This document shows, piece after piece, positions 8,008 through 15,969 of a DNA stretch of 64,000 bases. Origin of the DNA: Curtobacterium sp. UNCCL20 (GTDB lineage: Bacteria; Actinomycetota; Actinomycetes; Actinomycetales; Microbacteriaceae); the NCBI RefSeq assembly GCF_900101675.1, contig NZ_FNKG01000001.1:913378-977377 (forward strand), written 5' to 3'. The first letter of the stretch is position 1, and every line of letters starts with the position of its first letter. The translations under genes were made by a program, and so were the position numbers. The notes below the pieces were generated by a model. The model searched no databases and was not told where the DNA came from. It was given only the letters and a program-made list of their open reading frames with translations.

Positions 8008-8835
8008 CTACCGCGCGAAGACGTCGTCCAGCGTGAACGTCGCGAGGTGCCGCTCGTCGAGGAGTCGCCGGAGCCGGGGGAGCGCACCGATCGTGCCCGG
8101 GAAGTTCGCGTGGCCGATCACGATGTGGGCGGGCTGGAACCACTGCTCCGCGAACCCGACGATCTGGTCGGACGTGATGTCCCCGGAGTCGGCGAGCGAG
8201 CCGTACCAGAGCAGGGGCGTGGTGTAGCCGACCCGTGCGGCCGCCGCGTCGACGCGGGCGTCGTGGTAGCCGAAGGGTGGTCGGAAGTAGGGGCGGGCGT
8301 CCACGCCGAAGGTCCGCTCGATGAAGTCGTGGTTCCGGGTGAGTTCGTCCTCGATGCCCTGGTCCGTGAGCTTCGTCAGCGCCGGGTGGTCCCAGGTGTG
8401 GTTGCCGAGCTGCACCTGGCCGGACGCGACGAGTGGCCGGAGGAGGTCTGCGTGCTCGGTCCAGCTCGGTCGGACGCCGTTCACGAAGAAGGTGATCCGC
8501 GTGCCGGTCGCGGCGGCGAAGCGGGCGTATGCCGCGACCACGTCGGCACTCGCGCCGTCGTCGACGGTCCACGCGATGCCGGGGGTGCCGTGCGGGAGCC
8601 CGGTGATCGTCCCCGCCGGCCGCGCGACGGGCGCGATCGTCGGAGTCGGAGTCGGAGTCGGAGTCGGAGTTGGAGTCGGACTCGACGTCGCCGTCGGGGC
8701 TGCCGTGGGGACGGCGGACCGCGACGGTGTCGAAGCGGGGACGTGGCCGTCGACGGCACAGGCGGCGAGCACCGCTGCGGCGAGCGTGCCGGTGGCGCCC
8801 GCGAACAGGGCGCGGCGGGTCGTGCGGTGGTCCAT
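8008..8835 (-). CDS. Polysaccharide deacetylase lipoprotein
   Basis: This 275-aa NodB-fold enzyme is anchored outside the membrane. It has a twin-arginine-like RRALFAG start and the lipobox LAAC with Cys26. Residues about 50-67 are a Thr-Pro spacer encoded by a hexamer repeat. The catalytic set is visible: DD at 92-93, HTWDH at 146-150 (metal histidines) and RPPFG at 185. It would deacetylate cell-wall glycan or a surface or environmental polysaccharide. The ATG at 8835 is chosen because residues before it do not extend the signal peptide; 8871 is an alternative. Confidence 0.85.
   Translation of the reverse strand: MDHRTTRRALFAGATGTLAAAVLAACAVDGHVPASTPSRSAVPTAAPTATSSPTPTPTPTPTPTPTIAPVARPAGTITGLPHGTPGIAWTVDDGASADVVAAYARFAAATGTRITFFVNGVRPSWTEHADLLRPLVASGQVQLGNHTWDHPALTKLTDQGIEDELTRNHDFIERTFGVDARPYFRPPFGYHDARVDAAAARVGYTTPLLWYGSLADSGDITSDQIVGFAEQWFQPAHIVIGHANFPGTIGALPRLRRLLDERHLATFTLDDVFAR
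8640..8684. repeat. GTCGGA hexamer microsatellite in the lipoprotein linker
   Basis: About seven tandem copies of GTCGGA (with single changes to GTTGGA and GTCGGACTC) encode the alternating Thr-Pro spacer of the deacetylase. A change in copy number would alter linker length by two residues without breaking the frame. Confidence 0.8.
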
Positions 8836-8897
8836 CGGGTCCAGCGTGGTCGTCCGGCCGGTTCCGTACATCGGCGCAGGGGCGGACTCGCACTGGC

Positions 8898-8925
8898 CGA
8901 TCGGCCACCGACCGGTGGCCGATCG
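8898..8925. promoter_or_regulatory. 28-bp palindrome between deacetylase and kinase genes
   Basis: CGATCGGCCACC (8898-8909) and GGTGGCCGATCG (8914-8925) form perfect 12-bp arms around GACC. It lies between the divergent genes at 8835 and 8942, five bases upstream of the -10 box TACGGT, so it covers the promoter spacer of the kinase gene. It is a strong candidate operator with no evident cognate regulator nearby. Confidence 0.55.
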
Positions 8926-8929
8926 TGGC

Positions 8930-8935
8930 TACGGT
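8930..8935 (+). promoter_or_regulatory. -10 box TACGGT, likely leaderless promoter
   Basis: TACGGT ends six bases before the ATG at 8942, and no ribosome binding site lies between. The mRNA probably begins at or near the start codon. Confidence 0.5.
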
Positions 8936-8941
8936 GGGCCC

Positions 8942-9817
8942 ATGCACACCGAGGTGCCCCCGATCGACGACGCACTGGTCCGCCGGCTCGTCGCCGCGCA
9001 GTTCCCGGAGTGGTCCGACCTGCCGGTGCGGTCGGTCCCGCACCAGGGGTGGGACAACCGCACGTTCCGCCTCGGGGACGAGCTGTCCGTCCGGCTGCCG
9101 AGCGCGGCCGGGTACGTCCCGGCGGTCGAGAAGGAACAGGACGTGCTGCCCTCCCTTGCCGGACGACTGGACGTCGCAGTCCCCGAGCCGGTCGCGCTCG
9201 GCGAGCCCGGCGAGGGGTACCCGTTCCCGTGGTCCGTGCGGCGGTGGCTCCGGGGGACGGTGGTCGACGATGCGGTCGGCCTCGACCGCCTGCAGCTCGC
9301 GGAGGACGTCGGCGCCGTGCTGCGGCAGCTCCGGTCGATCCCCGCCGCGGGCGGACCGGTCGCGGGAGCGCACTCGTTCCACCGCGGAGCGCACCCGTCG
9401 TACTACGCCGATGAGGTCCTCCGGGCGCTCGACGCTCTCGACACCGCCGTCGACCGGACCGCCTGCGAACGGGTGTGGGACGAAGCCCTCGCCACGACCT
9501 GGGAGCACCCCGGCGTCTGGTTCCACGGCGACGTCGCACCCGGGAACCTGCTCGTCGACGACCACGGCCGACTGTCGGCGCTCATCGACTTCGGCACGTG
9601 CGGCGTCGGCGACCCGGCGTGCGACCTGGTGCTCGCGTGGACGTTCCTCGACCCGGCTTCGCGGCCGGCGTTCCACGAGGCAGCGGGGCTCGACGACGCT
9701 GCCTGGGCACGCGCCCGCGGCTGGGCGCTCTGGAAGTCGCTCATCATGCTCGCCGGCAGCGCCGGACCGGGCGACCGCGCCGAGCACGAACGGGTGCTGG
9801 CAGCCGTCCTCGGCTGA
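8942..9817 (+). CDS. Aminoglycoside phosphotransferase (APH) family kinase
   Basis: This 291-aa protein has the kinase-like fold used for small molecules. The catalytic loop WFHGDVAPGNLLV lies near residues 191-203 and the metal-binding IDFG near 215, with GVGDPACDLVLAW following. Residues WDNRTFRLGDELSVRLPS near the start form the nucleotide-binding lobe. The family phosphorylates antibiotics, sugars, choline or hydroxy-amino acids; chromosomal actinobacterial members are mostly of unknown substrate, so a resistance role should not be assumed. Confidence 0.82.
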   Translation: MHTEVPPIDDALVRRLVAAQFPEWSDLPVRSVPHQGWDNRTFRLGDELSVRLPSAAGYVPAVEKEQDVLPSLAGRLDVAVPEPVALGEPGEGYPFPWSVRRWLRGTVVDDAVGLDRLQLAEDVGAVLRQLRSIPAAGGPVAGAHSFHRGAHPSYYADEVLRALDALDTAVDRTACERVWDEALATTWEHPGVWFHGDVAPGNLLVDDHGRLSALIDFGTCGVGDPACDLVLAWTFLDPASRPAFHEAAGLDDAAWARARGWALWKSLIMLAGSAGPGDRAEHERVLAAVLG

Positions 9818-9905
9818 CGTGCTCGACCGACGGCGACCGGACAGCGGGACCCGGGGCTGTGAACGCGCCACGCGGCGGAGGCGTAGCGACGAGGGGAACG
9901 CGGGT

Positions 9906-9919
9906 CGCGCCTCCAGGCC
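9906..9919. repeat. Dispersed repeat arm upstream of the ADH gene
   Basis: An exact single-arm copy of CGCGCCTCCAGGCC lies 31 bp before the GTG start at 9950, in the 132-bp gap after the kinase gene. The rest of the gap shows no clear structure. Confidence 0.75.
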
Positions 9920-9949
9920 GGCTCGAAGCGACGACGAGAGGAACGCGAC

Positions 9950-11143
9950 GTGCGCGCACTGACCTGGCAGGGCACCGAGAAGGTGTCCGTCGAGACCGTC
10001 CCCGACCCCACGATCCAGGAACCCACCGACGCGATCGTCCGGATCACGTCCACCGCGATCTGCGGCTCCGACCTGCACCTGTACCGGGTGCTCGGCCCGT
10101 ACATCGACAAGGGTGACGTCCTCGGGCACGAACCGATGGGCATCGTCGAGGAGGTCGGCAGCGGCGTCACGAACCTCAAGGTCGGCGACCGCGTCGTCAT
10201 CCCCTTCAACATCTCCTGCGGCCACTGCTGGATGTGCCGCCACGGACTGCAGTCGCAGTGCGAGACCACCCAGGTGACCGAGTACGGCACCGGCGCGTCC
10301 CTGTTCGGCTACACGAAGATGTACGGCCAGGTCCCCGGCGGTCAGGCCGAGTACCTGCGCGTGCCGCACGCCGACTACGGCCCCATCGTCGTGCCGTCCG
10401 ACGGCACCCCGGACGACCGCTGGCTCTTCCTCAGCGACATCCTGCCCACCGCGTGGCAGGGCGTGCAGTACGCGAACGTGCCCGAGGGCGGCACCCTGGC
10501 GGTGCTCGGCCTCGGCCCGGTCGGCCAGTTCGCGGCCCGCATCGGCAAGCACCTCGGCTACCGCGTCCTCGCCGTCGACCCCGAGGAGGTCCGCCGCGAC
10601 CTCGGGGCGAAGCACGGGGCCGAGGTGTTCGACCTGTCGAAGGACCTCGTGTCCGAGCTCGTCGACCGCACCGACGGCCGCGGACCCGACGGGGTCGTGG
10701 ACGCCGTCGGCATGGAGGCACACGGCAACCCGGCCGCCGCCTTCGCGCAGCGCGCTGCCGGCCTGCTGCCGGACAAGCTCGCGCAGAAGGCGATCGAGAC
10801 GGCGGGCGTCGACCGGCTCGCCGCCGTGCACACCGCCATCGACCTGGTCCGCCGCGGCGGCACGGTCTCGCTCAGCGGGGTCTACGGCGGGATGGCCGAC
10901 CCGATGCCGATGATGACGCTGTTCGACAAGCAGATCACCATCCGCGAGGGCCAGTGCAACGTGAAGCGCTGGATCGACGACATCATGCCGCTCGTCTCCG
11001 ACCCGTCCGACCCGCTCGGCACCCTCGACCTGACGACGCACCGGGTCTCGCTCGAGGACGCCCCGCACATGTACGAGGTGTTCCAGAAGAAGGAGGACGA
11101 CTGCGTGAAGGTCGTCCTCGACCCCGCGATGGCCGCCGCCTGA
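9950..11143 (+). CDS. Zinc-dependent dehydrogenase, formaldehyde dehydrogenase-like
   Basis: This 397-aa medium-chain dehydrogenase resembles the glutathione-independent formaldehyde dehydrogenase branch (FDH-like, S-D-H-L insert). Catalytic zinc ligands are Cys38 (ICGSD) and His60-Glu61 (GHEP); structural cysteines are 90, 93, 96 and 104. The Rossmann motif GLGPVG lies near 185. The longer central insert (about residues 255-285) is typical of FDH-like proteins and unlike the shorter enzyme at 368. GTG start with AGAGGA before it. Its stop overlaps the next start as TGATG. Confidence 0.82.
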   Translation: MRALTWQGTEKVSVETVPDPTIQEPTDAIVRITSTAICGSDLHLYRVLGPYIDKGDVLGHEPMGIVEEVGSGVTNLKVGDRVVIPFNISCGHCWMCRHGLQSQCETTQVTEYGTGASLFGYTKMYGQVPGGQAEYLRVPHADYGPIVVPSDGTPDDRWLFLSDILPTAWQGVQYANVPEGGTLAVLGLGPVGQFAARIGKHLGYRVLAVDPEEVRRDLGAKHGAEVFDLSKDLVSELVDRTDGRGPDGVVDAVGMEAHGNPAAAFAQRAAGLLPDKLAQKAIETAGVDRLAAVHTAIDLVRRGGTVSLSGVYGGMADPMPMMTLFDKQITIREGQCNVKRWIDDIMPLVSDPSDPLGTLDLTTHRVSLEDAPHMYEVFQKKEDDCVKVVLDPAMAAA

Positions 11144-12219
11144 TGCGGGTCGTCGTCGTCGGCGCCACCGGGAACGTCGGCACCGCCGTGCTCCGGCGGC
11201 TGGCCGAGGCCCGGCTCGCCGGCGACGGCCGGGCGGGGAGCGGAGGCGGCGGTGGTGATGCCGGTGGCCTCGACGTCATCGGGGTCGCGCGACGCCTGCC
11301 GGACGCCCACGTCGCGCCGTACGACGTCGCGCTCTGGCACGCCGTCGACATCGGAGCGCCCGACGCGATCGACCGACTCGCGGCGGTGTTCCAGGGAGCG
11401 GACGCCGTCGTGCACCTGGCGTGGGCGCTGCAGCCGACGCACGACATCCCCGCGCAGCACCGCACGAACGTCACCGGCACCGAGAACGTGCTCGCCGCCG
11501 TGGCCCGCGCCGGAGTGCCGCAGGTCGTCGTCGCGTCCTCCGTCGGGACCTACCGCGGCGTGGACGTCGACGGCAAGCGGACTCCGGTGGACGAGTCGTG
11601 GCCGGCCACCGGCATCCCGACGGCGACGTACTCGATCCACAAGGCCGCGAACGAAGCCGCGATGGACCGGTTCGAGGCGGCGAACCCGTCCGTGGTCGTC
11701 ACGCGGCTCCGTCCCGGCCTGGTCTTCCAACGCGCTGCGGCGGCGGAGATCCGCGGGCTGTTCCTCGGACACCTCGTCCCGATGTCGATCGTCCGATGGA
11801 TCCGGTGGGCCGTCCTGCCCCTGCCGTTGCCGTTCGTGTTCCAGGCCGTGCACGCCGACGACGTCGCCGACGCCTACTGGCGCGCGATCGACCGGCGGGC
11901 CGGAGGCGCGTTCAACATCGCCGCTTCGCCGGTGCTCAACCCACCGCGGATGGCGCGCGCGTTCGGGATGCTCGGTGCGGTCCGGGTACCGATGTGGCTC
12001 ATCCGCGGGCTCGTCACGCTCACCTGGCGGCTGCGGATCCAGCCGACCGACGCCGGCTGGGTGGACATCGCGGCGCGCGTCCCGATCATGCGGACGGACA
12101 AGGCTCGCTCGGAGCTCGGGTGGGAGCCGCGGCACACCTCGGAGGAGGCGCTGCGGGAGCTCGTGGCCGGGTTCGCGGACGGTGCGAGGGTGCCGGCCTC
12201 GGGGCCGTTGCGCGGGTGA
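11143..12219 (+). CDS. NAD-dependent epimerase/dehydratase family protein
   Basis: This 358-aa extended SDR opens with the nucleotide motif GATGNVGTAV (residues 7-16). It has DAVVHLAWALQP, a serine region VVASSVGTYRG and the catalytic-type YSIHK pair near residue 165. An insert rich in glycine (about 29-40) follows the first helix. The start overlaps the previous stop by one base (TGATG), so it is coupled to the FDH-like dehydrogenase. The substrate is unknown; nucleotide sugars are the commonest for the family. Confidence 0.8.
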   Translation: MRVVVVGATGNVGTAVLRRLAEARLAGDGRAGSGGGGGDAGGLDVIGVARRLPDAHVAPYDVALWHAVDIGAPDAIDRLAAVFQGADAVVHLAWALQPTHDIPAQHRTNVTGTENVLAAVARAGVPQVVVASSVGTYRGVDVDGKRTPVDESWPATGIPTATYSIHKAANEAAMDRFEAANPSVVVTRLRPGLVFQRAAAAEIRGLFLGHLVPMSIVRWIRWAVLPLPLPFVFQAVHADDVADAYWRAIDRRAGGAFNIAASPVLNPPRMARAFGMLGAVRVPMWLIRGLVTLTWRLRIQPTDAGWVDIAARVPIMRTDKARSELGWEPRHTSEEALRELVAGFADGARVPASGPLRG

Positions 12220-12358
12220 CGGGCGGCGCGCCGAGGCGTACCAGGGCGGACGTTCCGACCGGGTACGCCCGATTCCGCTGTCATGCCGGCGTCGTGGGAA
12301 GCCTCGGACGCTCCGGGGCGGTACGCTCACGGCATCGCACGAGCACGAGGGGGCCGCG

Positions 12359-12685
12359 ATGGCGTTCGAGGAGACCCACAACCCGCTGATCCCGGACGGA
12401 TTCGCGGCCATCGGGACAGCGGTGACCATCGGGGCAGTCCTCATCGGTGTCGGCTTCGTGATCGCGATCGCCGTGGCGATCTACCGCGCCACACGGATGG
12501 CGAACCGCGGGCAGAACCCGCTCACGCTGCAGGAGGACATCGCGCACCGGGCGATGCAGAGCCAGACGCTCGCGCCCGTGTAGTCGCTGGAGCAGCGGCT
12601 CGCCGAACTCGACGACCTCCACGAGCGGGGGATCATCAGCGACGACGAGCACCGGTCCGCCCGGACGGACACGCTCCGTTCGTGA
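12359..12685 (+). pseudogene. Membrane SHOCT protein interrupted by an amber codon
   Basis: The ATG-started frame gives 74 residues with one membrane segment (about 17-40) and ends LAPV at a TAG (12581-12583). The same frame continues without a break for 33 codons, reading SLEQRLAELDDLHERGIISD and so on, a clear SHOCT domain, to a TGA at 12683-12685. That second stop overlaps the GTG of the next gene as GTGA, as in other coupled pairs here. The parsimonious reading is one ancestral 108-residue gene with a CAG-to-TAG change. Readthrough or a sequencing error are alternatives. Confidence 0.75.
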
Positions 12686-13215
12686 CGATCGCCGACTTCG
12701 ACGTCGAGCCTGCCGTCGGTCCCCGGTTCTGGGCACGACTGCTCGGCATCGCCGGTCTCGTCACCGGGGTCCTCGCGATCATCGGGTGGCCGTTGCCGAT
12801 CGTGTCGGGGCGCGGCAGCAGCGAGCGGCACGCCTGGGCCCGGACCGTGCAGGGCGTCCAGGACTGGATGGCCCACGACGGGTGGCGGATGTCCGGTTCG
12901 TCGTGGGCGTGGGGCGGTCTCGCGGTGCTCGCGCTCGGAGGCGTGGTCGCCGTGGTGCGTCCTGCCTGGAACGATCGCTGGAGGGTCGCCGTGGTCGTGG
13001 TCCCGGGCGGGGTGCTCCTGGTGCCCGGACCGCTCGTGCAGTGGGCAGCCGGTGCGCCGTACTCGAACTACGGCCTGCAGTGGACCGGTGGAACGGTCGT
13101 CGGCATCGCCGCGGTGTGCGTGGGCGGAGCGCTGTTCACCGCGTTCCGGAGGCTGGCGCGACGCGAGGCCCGACAGTCGGACGACGTCAACCCGCCCCCA
13201 CGTCGGCCGCGCTGA
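12682..13215 (+). CDS. Four-helix membrane protein of unknown function
   Basis: This 177-aa protein has four hydrophobic segments (about residues 16-37, 70-90, 99-120, 131-152) and a basic C-terminal tail. The loop between the first two helices carries WARTVQGVQDWMAHDGW. The GTG start is chosen because it overlaps the SHOCT-frame stop (GTGA). If the amber codon stops ribosomes upstream, coupling to this gene may be lost. I do not recognise the family. Confidence 0.7.
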   Translation: MTIADFDVEPAVGPRFWARLLGIAGLVTGVLAIIGWPLPIVSGRGSSERHAWARTVQGVQDWMAHDGWRMSGSSWAWGGLAVLALGGVVAVVRPAWNDRWRVAVVVVPGGVLLVPGPLVQWAAGAPYSNYGLQWTGGTVVGIAAVCVGGALFTAFRRLARREARQSDDVNPPPRRPR

Positions 13216-13223
13216 ACCGCACG

Positions 13224-13229
13224 TAGGCT
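13224..13229 (+). promoter_or_regulatory. -10 box TAGGCT, likely leaderless promoter
   Basis: TAGGCT ends six bases before the ATG at 13236, in a 20-bp gap with no ribosome binding site. Confidence 0.45.
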
Positions 13230-13235
13230 GACGGG

Positions 13236-13655
13236 ATGCTGCTGCCGACGGACCTGCTCGGGGAGTGGGACCTCCGACGCACGGTCGACGACCGGCGAGC
13301 GGGCGCCTCGGGCACGGTGACAGGGACGACGACGCTGACGAGGACGAGCACCGACGAGGTCCGCTGGGACGAGTCGGGCACGATGTCCTTCAGCGGTCGC
13401 GAGACCCCGGTCTCCCGGACGCTGTTCGTGCGTCGTGGCCCGGACGACAGCTGGACGGTCCACTTCTCGGACGGCAGGGTCTTCCACCCGTGGGCGTGGG
13501 GGACCGGGGTCTCGCACTGGTGCGACCCGGACGACTACAGCGGAACCCTCGGCGGCGACGCCGACCACTGGACGGTGCGGTGGGCGGCGACGGGCCCCGC
13601 GAAGGACTACGTGCTCGTCAGCGAGTTCCGACGTCGGTCCCACCCGCCAGACTGA
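13236..13655 (+). CDS. DUF6314 family protein
   Basis: This 139-aa protein has the lipocalin-like strand pattern of DUF6314: LLGEWDLRRTVDD at the start, G.V.G.TTLT, then FVRRGPDDSWTVHFSDGRVFHPW and a C-terminal block with HWCDPDDYSG and DHWTVRWAATGPAKDY. The conserved H..C.PD.Y pattern is characteristic. The biochemical role of the family is not established. It is followed four bases later by the pentapeptide-repeat gene. Confidence 0.7.
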   Translation: MLLPTDLLGEWDLRRTVDDRRAGASGTVTGTTTLTRTSTDEVRWDESGTMSFSGRETPVSRTLFVRRGPDDSWTVHFSDGRVFHPWAWGTGVSHWCDPDDYSGTLGGDADHWTVRWAATGPAKDYVLVSEFRRRSHPPD

Positions 13656-13659
13656 GTGC

Positions 13660-14328
13660 ATGGCACGCAGCTCCGGGGGCACCGATGCCCCGCGCATCAC
13701 CCTGACCGAACCCGCTGACCTCGAGGACTGGACGCCCGGCCCCGGGGACGTCCTGACCGGTGACCGGATCGAGGGGAAGCGCATCGAGACGTTCGACCTG
13801 TCGGGGGAGCGCCTGCCGGACCTCGAGATCGAGGAGTCCGTCATCGGGACGCTCCGGGCGGACTCCGCGGACCTGCGCGGGCTCCGGGTCCGCGACTCGA
13901 TCGTGGAGACGCTCGACGCCCCGGTGTTCAAGGCGTCGAGCAGCTCGTGGCGCGAGGTCCGGATCGCCGGTGGTCGGGTCGGTTCCGCCGAGCTGTACGA
14001 CGCGGGACTGAACGGCGTCGAGTTCGTCGGGATGAAGCTCGGGTTCGTGAACCTGCGCGGGTCGACGCTGACCGACGTGGTGTTCCGCGACTGCGTGATC
14101 GACGAGCTCGACATCGCCGACGCGCGGCTGCTCCGGGTGTCGTTCGACGGCACGCGGATCCGCGCCGCCGAGGGGTCGAACACCCGCATCGACCACGTGG
14201 ACCTGCGCTCCGCCGACCTCGATCGCGTGGAGCGGCTCGAGGGCTTGCGCGGTGCGACGATCGGTGCCGACCAGCTGTACACGCTCGCTCCACTCCTGGC
14301 GGCGCAGGCGGGCTACCGGGTGGACTGA
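13660..14328 (+). CDS. Pentapeptide-repeat-like protein
   Basis: This 222-aa protein contains a run of five-residue turns with leucine or phenylalanine at the centre (for example ADLRGL, VNLRGSTL, VVFRDCVI, DIADARLL, HVDLRSADL) from about residue 35 to 200. This predicts a right-handed quadrilateral beta-helix. Some family members mimic DNA and protect gyrase, but most have no known role. Its 3' end overlaps the convergent flavoprotein gene by 16 bases. Confidence 0.78.
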   Translation: MARSSGGTDAPRITLTEPADLEDWTPGPGDVLTGDRIEGKRIETFDLSGERLPDLEIEESVIGTLRADSADLRGLRVRDSIVETLDAPVFKASSSSWREVRIAGGRVGSAELYDAGLNGVEFVGMKLGFVNLRGSTLTDVVFRDCVIDELDIADARLLRVSFDGTRIRAAEGSNTRIDHVDLRSADLDRVERLEGLRGATIGADQLYTLAPLLAAQAGYRVD

Positions 14329-15293
14329 GCGGGCTCGCTCGCCAGTGCCGCCGCCAGGTCGGCCTGCACCAGGTCGCCGTGCACCGCGGCGCCCGCCTGG
14401 GTCCCGGCAGCGGCCGATGCGATGACGGTCGCCATCGGCGATGCCACGTTGCCGGCCGCGTACACGCCGGGCACGGTGGTGCGGCCGGCGGCGTCGACGG
14501 TCAGCGCGCTCCCGAGGCGGAAGTCACCCATGAGCTGGTCCTCGGCGACGAGTCCGATGCCGTCGAGGAAGGACGCTCGCGCCTCCGCGGTGCTCGCCGC
14601 CGCCAACGCGTCGAGTGCGACGACCTCACCGGTGCCGAGTTCGACCCCGGTGAGCACGTCGTCCGACGACAGGACGCGGGTCACGGATCCGTCGCGGACG
14701 GTGATCCCACGGGCGAGCAAACCGGCTCGGGTGGTGTCGTCGACGAGCGTCGGGTCGGTGACGAACGCGGTGACGTCGTGGCTGAGCGCCCGGAACATCA
14801 GGGCGTGGTGGGCACCGAACGGCGTGGTCACCAGGATGCCGATCCGGCGGTCGCGGATCTCCCACCCGTGGCAGAACGGGCAGTGCACGACACCGCGTCC
14901 CCACTGTGCGGCGAGGCCCGGGACCTCCGGCAGGACGTCCACGGCACCGGAGGCGACGACCAGCCTGCGCGCCGTGACGACCGCACCGGAGTCAGTGGTG
15001 ACCGAGAAGCCGATCGGGTCGACGCCGTCACCGTTCGTGGCGGACGTGGCCACGATCCTCCCGGCCGTCACCTCGACGCCGTAGGCGGCGACCTCGTCGC
15101 GCCCGATCCGGTACAGCGCCGACGGCGCCGCACCCTCGCGCCCCAGGTAGTTGTGCACGCCTTCCGCGGGAGCGTTCCGGGGTTCGCCGGCGTCGACGAC
15201 GAGGACGGAACGGCGGGACCGCCCGAGGATGAGGGCTGCTGACAGCCCGGCGGCCGAGCCGCCGATGACGATGACGTCGTAGTGATCACGCAT
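14313..15293 (-). CDS. Thioredoxin-reductase-like FAD/NAD(P) oxidoreductase
   Basis: This 326-aa flavoprotein has an N-terminal FAD-binding GGSAAGLSAAL (residues 11-21), a central HCPFCHGWEIRDRR block near residue 137, and the C-terminal FAD motif VPGVYAAGN. The CPFC cysteines lie in the place of the redox pair of thioredoxin reductases, but the surrounding sequence is that of a TrxR-like subgroup with an unknown partner. The ATG at 15293 follows CAGGA. It is divergent from an XRE-cupin regulator, a pairing I have seen in other actinobacteria, suggesting local control. Confidence 0.82.
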   Translation of the reverse strand: MRDHYDVIVIGGSAAGLSAALILGRSRRSVLVVDAGEPRNAPAEGVHNYLGREGAAPSALYRIGRDEVAAYGVEVTAGRIVATSATNGDGVDPIGFSVTTDSGAVVTARRLVVASGAVDVLPEVPGLAAQWGRGVVHCPFCHGWEIRDRRIGILVTTPFGAHHALMFRALSHDVTAFVTDPTLVDDTTRAGLLARGITVRDGSVTRVLSSDDVLTGVELGTGEVVALDALAAASTAEARASFLDGIGLVAEDQLMGDFRLGSALTVDAAGRTTVPGVYAAGNVASPMATVIASAAAGTQAGAAVHGDLVQADLAAALASEPAQSTR

Positions 15294-15321
15294 GCGGTCA
15301 TCCTGCGGATCGAGCGTCAAG

Positions 15322-15350
15322 GTTGGCAAACTCCGTTGCTGCCCTGGCAA
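15322..15350. promoter_or_regulatory. Operator-like repeats between the flavoprotein and XRE-cupin genes
   Basis: In the 67-bp gap between the two divergent starts, GTTGGCAA is followed by the inverted pair GTTGC-TGCCCTG-GCAAC (15334-15350). The repeated TTGGCA/TTGC(C) half-sites end eleven bases before the regulator's ATG at 15361. A dimer here would control both genes. Confidence 0.45.
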
Positions 15351-15360
15351 CATGGTCGCC

Positions 15361-15969
15361 ATGGTGCACAGCCGGGAGGAACGGATCACCCCGCGTACGA
15401 CCGCGCAGGTCGTCGACGGGGTCGGCCCGCGACTCCGGGCGCTCCGCGCGCACCGGGACGTGACGCTCGCGTCGCTCGCCGCGGAGACCGGGATCTCGGT
15501 CTCGACGCTCTCACGGCTCGAGTCGGGCCAGCGGAGGCCGACCCTCGAACTGCTGCTCCCGCTTGCACGGGCCTACCAGGTGCCGCTCGACGACCTGGTC
15601 GGGGCGCCGCAGACCGGAGACCCGCGAGTGCACCTCAAGCCGGAGATGCACGGCGGTCGGGTGGTCGTGCCGCTCACCCGGCGGACCGGGGGCGTGCGGT
15701 CGTTCAAGCAGCTGTTCCCACCGCACTCGCCCGGTGGTGAGCCCTCGCTGCGGACCCACGAGGGGTACGAGTGGCTCTACGTCCTGTCCGGACGGCTCCG
15801 ACTGCTGCTCGGCGAGCACGACCTCGACCTCGGGCCGGGCGAGGTCGCCGAGTTCGACACCCACACGCCGCACTGGATCGGCAACGTGACGGACGAGGTG
15901 ACCGAGGTGCTGTGCCTGTACGGGCCGCAGGGGGAGCGGGCGCACGTGCGGTCCCGGCCGTCCCGCTAG
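15361..15969 (+). CDS. XRE-family regulator with C-terminal cupin domain
   Basis: This 202-aa protein joins a helix-turn-helix (RLRALRAHRDVTLASLAAETG then VSTLSRLESGQRRPTL, about residues 22-70) to a cupin sensor (H.GYEWLYVLSGRLRLLLG and the GPGEVAEFDTHTPHW block, about 115-190). The cupin keeps its histidines and glutamate, so it could bind a metal or a small ligand that tunes DNA binding. An ATG at 15352 would add three residues. It likely represses the divergent flavoprotein and itself. Confidence 0.85.
   Translation: MVHSREERITPRTTAQVVDGVGPRLRALRAHRDVTLASLAAETGISVSTLSRLESGQRRPTLELLLPLARAYQVPLDDLVGAPQTGDPRVHLKPEMHGGRVVVPLTRRTGGVRSFKQLFPPHSPGGEPSLRTHEGYEWLYVLSGRLRLLLGEHDLDLGPGEVAEFDTHTPHWIGNVTDEVTEVLCLYGPQGERAHVRSRPSR

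Noticed and set aside
8942..9817. Aminoglycoside resistance gene
   Set aside because: The APH fold covers many metabolic kinases and nothing in the context points to antibiotic modification.
6359..11068. Very long minus-strand open frame (1569 codons)
   Set aside because: It is antisense to several clearly recognised genes, is Arg/Gly/Val-rich without motifs, and arises because GC-rich codons rarely make stops on the opposite strand.
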